Assembly: GCF_037975245.1 (NCBI RefSeq)
Contig: NC_092579.1
Span: 25,341,166 to 25,405,165, forward strand
Origin: Apostichopus japonicus
Lineage: Eukaryota; Echinodermata; Holothuroidea; Aspidochirotida; Stichopodidae
Reading direction: 5' to 3'
Length of the DNA stretch: 64,000 bases
Positions within the stretch are counted from its first letter, which is position 1, and the number at the start of each line of letters is the position of its first letter. Shown here piece by piece: positions 54,100-64,000 of this stretch. The notes under the pieces were generated by a model, which was not told the origin of the DNA, ran no database searches, and saw nothing but the letters and a program-made list of their open reading frames with translations. The position numbers and the translations under genes were made by a program.

Positions 54100-54184
54100 T
54101 GTTCTACACCGATCATTCGAATGTGCGGCACCGATCAATCGAATGTTCTACACCGATTAATCAATTTTGCGACACCGATCAATC

Positions 54185-55842
54185 GAATGTGCGGCACCCA
54201 TCAATCGAATGTTCGACACCGATCATTCGAATGTTCGACACCGATCATTCGAATGTGCGGCACCGATCAATCGAATGAGCGACACCGATCAATCGAATGT
54301 CGAAAGCCATCAATCAAATGTTCGGCACCGATCAATCGTATGTTCGGCACCAATCAATCAAATGTGCGGCACCGATCCATCGAATGTTCGACATTGATCA
54401 ATCCAATGTTTGACACCGATCATTCGAATGTTCGACACCGATCATTCGTTTTTGCAGCATTGATCAATCGAATTTTCGGCACCGATCAATCGAATATGCA
54501 GCACCGATCAATCGAATGTTCGACATTGATCAATCGAATGTTCGACACCGATCATTCGAATGTTCGACACCGATCATTCGAATGTGCGACACCCATCAAT
54601 CGAATGTTCGACACCGATCAATCAAATATGCGGCACCGATCATTCGAATGAGCGACACCGATCAATCGAATGTCGACACCCATCAATCAAATGTGCGACA
54701 CCCATCAATCAATTGTTCGACACCTATTATTTGAAATTTCGACACCGATTAATCGAATGTGCGACATCGATCAATCGAATATGCAGCACCGATCAATCGA
54801 ATGTTCGACACCGATCAATCTAATGTGCGACACCGATCAATCGAATGTGCGACACCCATCAATCGAATGTTCGACACCCATCAATCTTATGTTCGACACC
54901 GATCAATCGAATGTTCGACACCGATCAATCGAATATTCGACACCGACTAATCGAATGTTCGACACCCATCAATCGAATGTGCGACACCCATCAATCGAAT
55001 GTGCGACACCCATCAATCTTATGTTCGACACCCATTGTTCGTATGTTCGGCCCCGATCAATCAAATGTGCGACACCCATCAATCGAATGTTCGACACCGA
55101 TCAATCGAATGTGCGACACCCATCAATCGAATGTGCGACACCCATCAATCTTATGTTCGACACCCATTGTTCGTATGTTCGGCCCCGATCAATCGAATGT
55201 TCGACACCGATCAATCGAATGTGCGACACCGATCAATCGCATGTTCGGCACCAATCAATCAAATGTGCGGCACCGATCCATCGAATGTTCGACACCGATC
55301 ATTCGAATGTGCAGCATTGATCAATTGAATTTTTCACACCGATCGATCGAATGTTCGACACCGATCAATCAAATGTGCGACACCCATCAATCGAATGTTC
55401 GACACCGATCAATCGAATGTGCGACACCCATCAATCGAATGTGCGACACCCATCAATCTTATGTTCGACACCCATTGTTCGTATGTTCGGCCCCGATCAA
55501 TCGAATGTTCGACACCGATCAATCGAATGTGCGACACCGATCAATCGCATGTTCGGCACCAATCAATCAAATGTGCGGCACCGATCCATCGAATGTTCGA
55601 CACCGATCATTCGAATGTGCAGCATTGATCAATTGAATTTTTCACACCGATCGATCGAATGTTCGACACCGATCAATCGAATGTGCAGCACAGATCAATC
55701 GAATGTGCGACACCGATCAATGGAATGTGCGGCAACCATCAATCGAATATTCGACACCTTTTATTGAAATTTCGACACCGGATAATCGAATGTGCGGCAC
55801 CGATCAATCGAATGTGCGACACCATCAATCGAATGTGCGACA
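54185..55842. repeat. Segmental block Y, third copy with a 308-bp expansion
   Basis: This matches 41996-43345 (12,189 then 12,497 bp). About 308 bp (14 monomers), from the CATCAATCTTATG and GGCCCCGATC run to CAATTGAATTTTTCAC, is repeated in tandem: the run ending at 55328 recurs ending at 55636. The other two Y copies lack this extra piece. A GTCGAAAGCC unit near 54300 replaces GTCGAAACCC of the first copy. Confidence 0.85.
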
Positions 55843-57746
55843 CCCATCAATCGAATGTGCGACACCCATCAATCGAATGTTCGACACCGATCAATCGAAT
55901 GTTCGACACCCATCAATCGAATGTTCGACACCGATCAATCGAATGAGCTGCACCGATTAATCGAATGTCCGACATTGATCAATCGAATATGCAGCACCGA
56001 TCAATCGAATGCTCGACACCGATCAATCGAATGTGCGACACCGATCAATCGAATGCGCGACACCCATCAATCGAATGTTTGACACCCATCAATCGAATGG
56101 ACGACACCGATCAATCGAATGTCGACACCCATCAATCAAATGTGCGAGACACATCAATCGAATGATCGACACCGATCAATCGAATGTGCAGCACCGATCA
56201 ATCGAATGTACGACACCGATCAATGGAATGAGCGGCACCCATCAATCGAATGTTCGACACCTAATAATTGAAATTTCGACACCGATTAATCGAATGTGCC
56301 ACACCCATTAATCGAATGTTCGACACCGATCAATCAAATGTACGGCACCGATCAATCGAATGAGCGACACCGATCAATCGAATGTTCGACATTGATCAAT
56401 CGAATGTTCGACACCGATCAATCGAATGTTCGACATCGATCAATCAAATGTTCGACACCGATCAATCGTATGTTCGAAACCGATCAATCGAATGTGCGAC
56501 ACCGATCATTCGAATGTTCGGCACCCATCAATCGAATGTGCGACACCCATCAATCGAGTGTTCTACACCGATCATTCGAATGTGCGGCACCGATCAATCG
56601 AATATGCAGCACCGATCAATCGAATGTTCGACACCGATCAATCTAATGTGCGACACCGATCAATCGAATGTGCGACACCGATCAATCGAATGTGCGACAC
56701 CGATCAATCGTATGTTCGGCACTGATCAATCGAATGTGCGGAACCGATCCATCGAATAATCGACATTAATCAATCGATTGTTCGAAACCGATCATTCGAA
56801 TGTTCCACACCGATCATTCGAATGTGCGACAACTATTAATTAAATGTTCGGCACCGATCAATCGAATATGCAGCCCAGATCAATCGCATGTGCGGCACTG
56901 ATCGATCGAATGTTCGACACCGATCAATCGAATGTTCGACACTGATCAATCGAATGTGCGACAACGATCAATCGAATGTTCGGCACCGATCAATCGAATA
57001 TGCAGCACAGATCAATCGCATGTGTGGCACCGATCCATCGAATGTTCGACATTGATCAATCGAATGTGCGACACCGATCATTCGAATGTTCGACACCGAT
57101 CATTCGAATTTGCAGCATTGATCAATCGAATTTTCGACACCGATCAATCGAATGAGCGACACCGATTAATCGAATGTGTGACACCGATCAATCGTATGTT
57201 CGGCACCGATCAATGGAATGTTCGGCACTGATCAATCGAATGTGCGGAACCGATCCATCGAATAATCGACATTGATCAATCGATTGTTCGAAACCGATCA
57301 TTCGAATGTTCGACACCGATCATTCGAATGTGCGACAACTATTAATTAAATGTTCGGCACCGATCAATCGAATATGCAGCCCAGATCAATCGCATGTGCG
57401 GCACAGATCGATCGAATGTGCGACACCGATCAATCGAATGTTCGACACTAATCAATCGAATGTGCGACAACGATCAATCGAATGTTCGGCACCGATCAAT
57501 CGAATATGCAGCACAGATCAATCGCATGTGTGGCACCGATCCATCGAATGTTCGACATTGGTCAATCGAATGTTCGACACCGATCATTCGAATGTTCGAC
57601 ACCGATCATTCGAATTTGCAGCATTGATCAATCGAATTTTCGACACCGATCAATCGAATGTGCGACACCGATCAATCGAATGTGCGGCACTGATCAATCG
57701 AATGTTCGACACACAGATCAATCGAATGTGCGACACCGATCAATCG
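54602..57746. repeat. Segmental block Y'-W, right copy
   Basis: This is the partner of 48889-51747. Differences include CGACATTAATC at 56762 against CGACATTGATC at 50763, GTTCCACACC at 56803 against GTTCGACACC, and GATCAATGGAATGTTCGG at about 57210 against GATCAATTGAATGTTCGG. It carries the last two TTAATTAA dimers (56836, 57342). It overlaps block Y at 54602-55842 because the left blocks are themselves partial copies of Y. Confidence 0.83.
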
Positions 57747-60680
57747 AATGTTCGACATTGATCAATCGAATGTAAGACACCGATCAATCAAATGTGCGGC
57801 ACCGATCAATCAATGAGAGGCACCGATTGATCGAAAGTGCGGCACCGATCAATCGAATGTTCGCCATTGATCAATCGAATGTTCGACACCGATCAATCGA
57901 ATATTCGACACCGATTAATCGAATGTTCGACACGGACACCCATCAATCGAATGTGCGACACCGATCAATCGAATGTTCGACACCGATCAATCGAATATGC
58001 AGCACCGATCAATCGCATATGCGGCACTGATCGATCGAGTGTTCGACACCGATCAATCTAATGTGCGACACAGATCAATCGAATGTGCGACACCCATGAA
58101 TCGAATGTTCGACACCGATCATTCGAATGTGCAGCATTGATCAAACGAAATTTCGACACCGATCAATCGAATGTGCGACACCGATCAATCGAATATGCGA
58201 CACATATTAATGGAATGTTCGGCACCGATCAATCGAATATGCAGCACCGATCAATCAAATGTTCGACATTGATCAATCGAATGTTCGACACCGATCAATC
58301 GAATGTTCGACACCGATCAATCAAATTGCGACACCCATCAATCGAATGTGCGCCACCGATCAATCGAATGAGCGACACCGATCATTCGAATGTGCGACAC
58401 CATCAATCGAATGTTTGACACCGATCAATCGTATGTTCGGCATCGATTGATCGAATGTAATGTTCGCCACCGATCAATCGAATGTTCGACACCGATCAAT
58501 CTAATGTGCGCCACCGATCAATCGAATGTGCGACACCGATCAATCGAATGTTCGACACCGAACAATCGAATATTCGACACCGACCAATCGAATGTGCGAC
58601 ACCGATCATTCGAATGTTTGACACCGATCAATCGATTGTGCAGTACCGACCAATCAAACGTGCGGCACCGATCAATCGAATATTCGGCACCGATCATTCG
58701 AATGTTCGACACCGATCAATCGAATGTTCGACACCGATCAATCGTATGTTCGGCACCGATCAATCCAATGTGCGGCACTGATCGATCGAATGTTCGACAC
58801 CGATCAATCGAATGTTCGACACTGATCAATCGAATGTGCGACAACGATCAATCGAATGTTCGGCACCGATCAATCGAATATGCAGCACAGATCAATCGCA
58901 TGTGTGGCACCGATCCATCGAATGTTCGACATTGATCAATCGAATGTTCGACACCGATCATTCGAATGTTCGACACCGATCATTCGAATTTGCAGCATTG
59001 ATCAATCGAATTTTCGACACCGATCGATCGAATGTGCGACACCGATCAATCGAATTTGCGACACCCATCAATCGAATGAGCGACACCGATTAATCGAATG
59101 TGTGACACCGATCAATCGTATGTTCGACACCGATCAATCGAATGTGCTGCACCGATTAATCGAATGTTCGACATTGATCAATCGAATGTAAGACACCGAT
59201 CATTCGAATGTTCGACACCGATCATTCGAATTTGCAGCATTGATCACTCGAATTTTCGACACCGATCGATCGAATGTGCGACACCCATCAATCGAATGTT
59301 CGACACCGATCAATCGAATATTCGACATTGATCATTCGAATGTTCGACACCGATCAATCGAATGTTCGACACCGATCATTCGAATGTGCGACACCGATTA
59401 ATCGAATTTTCTACACCGATCCATCAAATGTGCGACATCGATCAATCGAATGTTCGGCACCGAACAATCGAATGTTCGGCACCGATCAATCGAATATGCA
59501 GCACCGATCAATCGCATATGCGGCACTGATCGATCGAATGTTCGACACCGATCAATCGAATGTTCGACACCGATCAATCGAATGTGCGACACCCATCAAT
59601 CGAATGTGCGACACCCATCAATCGAATGTTCGACACCGATCAATCGAATGTTCGACACCGATCAATCGAATGTTCGACACCGATCATTCGAATGTGCGAC
59701 ACCGATTAATCGAATTTTCTACACCGATCCATCAAATGTGCGACATCGATCAATCGAATGTGCGACACCCATCAATCGAATGTGCGACACCCATCAATCA
59801 AATGTTCGGCACCGAACAATCGAATATTCGGCACCGATCAATCGAATATGCAGCACCGATCAATCGCATATGCGGCACTGATCGATCGAATGTTCGACAC
59901 CGATCAATCGAATGTTCGACACCGATCAATCGAATGTGCGACACCCATCAATCGAATGTGCGACACCCATCAATCGAATGTTCGACACCGATCAATCAAA
60001 TGTACGGCACCGATCAATCGAATGAGCGACACCGATCAATCGAATGTTCGACACACAGATCAATCGAATATTCGACACCGATCAATGTAATGTGCGACAC
60101 CGATCAATCGTATGTTCGGCAGCAATCAATCAAATGTGCGACACCAATCCATCGAATGTTCGACATTGATCATTCGAATGTTCGACACCGATCATTCGAA
60201 TGTGCAGCATTGATCAATTGAATTTTCCACACCCATCAATCGAATGTGCGACACACATCAATCGAATGTTCGACACCGATTAATCGAATGTGCGACACCC
60301 ATCAATGGAATGTGCGACACCGATCAATCGTATGTTCGGCACCGATTAATCGAATGTCCGACATTGATCAATCGAATATGCAGCACCGATCAATCGAATG
60401 CGCGACACCCATCAATCGAATGTTCGACACCCATCAATCGAATGGACGACACCGATCAATCGAATGTCGACACCCATCAATCGAATGTGCGACACCGATC
60501 AATCGAATGTTCGACACCGATCAATCGAATTTGCGACACCGATCAATGGAATGTTCGGCACCGATCAATGGAATGTTCGGCACCGATCAATCGAATGTTC
60601 GACACCGATCAATCGAATGTGCAGCACCGTTCAATCGAATGTACGGCACCGATCAATGGAATGTGCGGCACCCATCAATG
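57745..60680. repeat. Segmental duplication X, right copy (2.9 kb)
   Basis: This is the partner of 39326-41955. It contains the extra 330 bp near 59.3-59.7 kb: the run with CGATTAATCG, AATTTTCTACACC, GATCCATCAAATG, CATCGATC, CGGCACCGAAC and the ATATGCAGC trimer appears twice. It also has a one-base deletion giving CAAATTGCG near 58323, and AGCAATC at 60121 where the left copy has ACCAATC. Confidence 0.83.
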
Positions 60681-63295
60681 GAATGTTCGAACCGATCAAT
60701 CGAATGTGCAGCACCGATCAATCGAATGTACGACACCGATCAATGGAATGTGCGGCACCCATCAATCGAATATTCGACACCTATTATTAAAATTTCGACA
60801 CCGGATAATCGAATGTGCGGCACCCATCAATCGAATGTTCGACATTGATCAATCAAATGTGCGACACCGATCAATCGAATGTTCGAAACCGATCATTCGA
60901 ATGTTCGACATCGATCAATCAAATGTGCGACACCCATCAATCGAATGTTCGACACCGATCAATCCAATGTGCGGCACCGATCAATCGAATGAGCGACACC
61001 GATCAATCGAATGTCGAAACCCATCAATCGAATGTTCGGCATCGAACAATCGAATGTGCAGCACCGATCAATCGAATGTGCGGCACTGATCGATCGAATG
61101 TTCGACACACAGATCAATCGAAAGTTCGACACCGATCAATCGAATGTGCGACACCCATCAATCAAATGTGCGGCACCGATCCATCGAATGTTCGACATTG
61201 ATCATTCGAATGTTCGACACCGATCATTCGAATGTGCAGCATTGATCAATTGAATTTTCCACACCGATCGATCGAATGTGCAACACCGATCAATCTTGTA
61301 TTCGACACCGATCAATCGAATGTGCGACACCTATTAATGGAATTTTTGGCACCGATCAATCGAATATGCAGCACCTTTCAATCGAATGTGCGACACCTAT
61401 TAATGGAATGTTCGGCACCGATCAATCAAATGTGCGACACCCATCAATCGAATGTTCGACACCGATCAATCGAATGTGCGACACCCATCAATCGAATGTG
61501 CGACACCCATCAATCGAATGTGCGACACCGATCAATCGAATGTGCGACACCGATCAATCGAATATTCTACACCGATCAATCGAATGTGCGACACCCATCA
61601 ATCGAATGTTCGACACCGATCATTCGCATGTTCGACACCGATCAATCGAATGTGCAGCACCGTTCAATCGAATGTACGACACCGATCAATGGAATGTGCG
61701 GCACCCATCAATCGAATGTTCGAACCGATCAATCGAATGTGCAGCACCGATCAATCGAATGTACGACACCGATCAATGGAATGTGCGGCACCCATCAATC
61801 GAATATTCGACACCTATTATTGAAATTTCGACACCGGATAATCGAATGTGCGGCACCCATCAATCGAATGTTCGACACCGATCGATCGAATGTGCGACAC
61901 CGATCAATCGAATGCTCGACACCGATCAATCAAATGTGCGACACCCATCAATCGAATGTTTGACACAGATCAATCGAATGTGCAGCACTGTTCAATGGAA
62001 TGTACGACACCGATCAATGGAATGTGCGGCACCCATCAATGGAATGTTCGAACCGATCAATCGAATGTGCAGCACCGATCAATCGAATGTACGACACCGA
62101 TCAATGGAATGTGCGGCACCCATCAATCGAATATTCGACACCTATTATTGAAATTTCGACAACGGATAATCGAATGTGCGGCACCCATCAATCGAATGTT
62201 CGACACCGATCAATCGAATGTGCAGCACCGATCCATCGAATGAGCGACATTGATCAATCGAATGTTCGACACCGATCAATCGAATGTGCGGCATTGATCA
62301 ATCGAATGTTCGGCACCGATCAATCGAATGTTCGAAACCGATCATTCGAATGTTCTACACCGATTAATCAAATGTGCGACACCGATCAATCCAATGTGCG
62401 GCACCGATCAATCGAATGAGCGACACCGATCAATCGAATGTCGAAACCCATCAATCGAATGTTCGGCACCGAACAATCGAATGTGCAGCACCGATCAATC
62501 GAATGTGCGGCACTGATCGATCGAATGTTCGACACACAGATCAATCGAATGTTCGACACCGATCAATCGAATGTGCGACACCCATCATTCGAATGTGCAG
62601 CATTGATCAATTGAATTTTCCACACCGATCGATCGAATGTGCAACACTTATCAATCTTGTATTCGACACCGATCAATCGAATGTGCGACACCTATTAATG
62701 GAATTTTCGGCACCGATCAATCGAATATGCAGCACCGATCAATCGAATGTGCGACACCTATTAATGGAATGTTCGGCACCGATCAATCAAATGTGCGACA
62801 CCCATCAATCGAATGTTCGACACCGATCAATCGAATGTGCGACACCCATCAATCGAATGTGCGACACCCATCAATCGAATGTGCGACACCCATCAATCTT
62901 ATGTTCGACACCCATTGTTCGTATGTTCGGCCCCGATCAATCGAATGTTCGACACCGATCAATCGAATGTGCGACACCGATCAATCGTATGTTCGGCACC
63001 AATCAATCAAATGTGCGGCACCGATCCATCGAATGTTCGACACCGATCATTCGAATGTGCAGCATTGATCAATTGAATTTTTCACACCGATCGATCGAAT
63101 GTTCGACACCGATCAATCGAATGTGCAGCACAGATCAATCGAATGTACGACACCGATCAATGGAATGTGCGGCACCCATCAATCGAATATTCGACACCTT
63201 TTATTGAAATTTCGACACCGGATAATCGAATGTGCGGCACCGATCAATCGAATGTGCGACACCATCAATCGAATGTGCGACACCCATCAATCGAA
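60594..63295. repeat. Segmental block Z, right copy
   Basis: This is the partner of 45553-48298. Visible differences include GAAAGTTCGAC at 61121 against GAATGTTCGAC, ACACTTATC at 62644 against ACACGGATC at 47646, and the missing three units near 62585. It overlaps the end of block X by about 85 bp, because the CAGCACCGTTCAATCG run is common to both. Confidence 0.83.
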
Positions 63296-64000
63296 TGTGC
63301 GACACCCATCAATCGAATGTTCGACACCGATCAATCGAATGTTCGACACCCATCAATCGAATGTGCGGCACCGATCAATCGAATATTCTACACCGATCAA
63401 TGGAAAGTGCGGCACCCATCAAGCGAATGTTCGACACCCATCAATCGAATGTTCGACACCGATCAATCGAATGAGCTGCACCGATGAATCAATTTTGCGA
63501 CACCGATCAATCGAATGTGCGGCACCCATCAATCGAATGTTCGACACCGATCATTCGAATGTTCGACACCGATCATTCGAATGTGCGGCACCGATCAATC
63601 GAATGAGCGACACCGATCAATCGAATGTCGAAACCCATCAATCAAATGTTCGGCACCGAACAATCGAATGTGCAGCACCGATCAATCGAATGTGCGGCAC
63701 TGATCGATCGAATGTGCGACAACGATCAATCGTATGTTCTTCACCAATCAATCAAATGTGCGGCACCGATCCATCGAATGTTCGACATTGATCAATGCAA
63801 TGTTTGACACCGATCATTCGAATGTTCGACACCGATCATTAGAATTTGCAGCATTGATCAATCGAATTTTCGGCACCGATCAATCGAATATGCAGCACCG
63901 ATCAATCGAATGTTCGACATTGATCAATCGAATGTTCGACACCGATCATTCGAATGTTCGACACCGATCATTCGAATGTGCGACACCGATCAATCGAATG
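63296..64000. repeat. Right edge of the array
   Basis: The left part to about 63490 matches 52605-52800 (CATCAAGCG, GAGCTGCACCGATG). From about 63497 the sequence resembles 54172-54560 and 42000-42370, with local changes such as GTTCTTCACC at 63737, GATCAATGC at 63793 and CATTAGAATTTGC at 63838. The array runs off the window; no boundary with unique DNA is seen. Confidence 0.8.

Larger units (their letters stand above)
1..64000. repeat. Satellite array of a 22-bp monomer spanning the whole window
   Basis: The sequence is tandem copies of one 22-bp unit, AATCGAATGT then TCGACACCGATC, from the first base to the last. That is about 2,900 copies, all in one orientation, with no intervening unique DNA. 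The common variable positions are 2 (A/T, giving GATCATTCG), 11 (T/G, GTTCG or GTGCG), 14 (A/G, CGAC or CGGC) and 19 (G/C, CCGATC or CCCATC). A minority of units are 20, 21, 23, 24, 27 or 28 bp. GC content of the consensus is 10 of 22, with three CpG, two TCGA and usually one GATC per unit. No function can be read from the sequence; satellites of this form are usually heterochromatic. It could be centromeric, subtelomeric or interstitial, and nothing here decides between these. Confidence 0.98.
41956..64000. repeat. Array zone III (TATTGAAATTTCG / CCGGATAATCG subfamily)
   Basis: Markers are units with CACCTATTATT(G/A)AAATTTCG or CACCTTTTATTGAAATTTCG followed by CCGGATAATCG (41985, 43272, 43561, 44435, 44724, 45757, 46790, 48225, 49757, 52527, 55778, 60798, 61831 and 63215). 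Others are GGCCCCGATCAATC, CAATGGAATGTGCGG, 20-bp GACACCATCAATCG units and GTCGAAACCCATC. The zone is a patchwork of re-used blocks. Blocks X, Y, Z and W are described separately. Confidence 0.8.

Noticed and set aside
1433-58712. Minus-strand open frames of about 62-78 codons
   Set aside because: They exist only where variants remove the TGA of the reverse monomer (GATCCATC, GATCGATC, GATGAATC). Product and length follow the repeat.
7-63807. Over a hundred forward open frames of 60-527 codons, all of the same 22-residue repeat
   Set aside because: All three forward frames are open at once, starts are the monomer ATG, and stops come from chance base changes or length-variant units. There is no codon-position pattern, so they are not genes.
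1-64000. CRISPR array
   Set aside because: Units abut directly with no unique spacers, and no cas genes are present.
1-64000. Plasmid iterons or a replication origin (iterons can be about 22 bp)
   Set aside because: Iteron sets have a few copies beside a rep gene and an AT-rich region. Here there are about 2,900 copies and no other sequence.
1-64000. Telomeric repeat
   Set aside because: The unit is 22 bp, not strand-biased in G, and has large internal duplications unlike telomerase products.
1-64000. CENP-B box in the monomer
   Set aside because: TTCG is present, but the rest of the 17-bp box is not. A centromere role cannot be argued from the sequence.

Overview
The whole 64 kb window is one uninterrupted tandem array of a 22-bp satellite monomer, about 2,900 head-to-tail copies, all in the same orientation. 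I found no unique sequence, no recognisable gene, no RNA gene and no mobile element. In the phase used here the monomer reads AATCGAATGT (positions 1-10) then TCGACACCGATC (11-22). Four positions alternate between two common states: 2 (A/T), 11 (T/G), 14 (A/G) and 19 (G/C). A gene-free array of this size with nested higher-order repeats points to eukaryotic satellite DNA (heterochromatic, pericentromeric or subtelomeric). The sequence does not identify the species.

The many long plus-strand open frames are a by-product of the monomer. It has no stop codon in any forward frame and 22 is not a multiple of 3, so every frame reads cyclic shifts of one 22-residue peptide with an ATG every 66 bp. 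The reverse monomer has one TGA, so minus-strand frames are normally cut every 22 codons. I therefore annotate no CDS.

The array is layered. Zone I (1 to about 21.26 kb) carries 23-bp units with ACATCCATC and 24-bp units with CACACAGATC. It contains a 4,696-bp duplication (1-4696 and 8350-13045) with one difference seen, plus 506-bp and 1,324-bp tandem duplications. Zone II (about 21.26-41.96 kb) is marked by a variant dimer creating TTAATTAA. It contains a duplication of about 5 kb (23.57-28.7 and 32.26-37.15 kb) whose indels are all whole monomers, and nested duplications of about 1.7, 1.77 and 0.8 kb. Zone III (about 41.96-64 kb) is marked by units with TATTGAAATTTCG and CCGGATAATCG. It is a patchwork of blocks re-used two or three times, including blocks of zone II type, with tandem duplications of 1,163, 1,033, 703 and 308 bp.

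The main content is thus a readable record of satellite evolution: monomer variants, unit-multiple slips of 7, 9 or 14 monomers, kilobase tandem duplications, and multi-kilobase segmental copies. Coordinates of duplicated blocks come from reading by eye and from shared frame offsets. Block edges are good to about one monomer unless given as exact.
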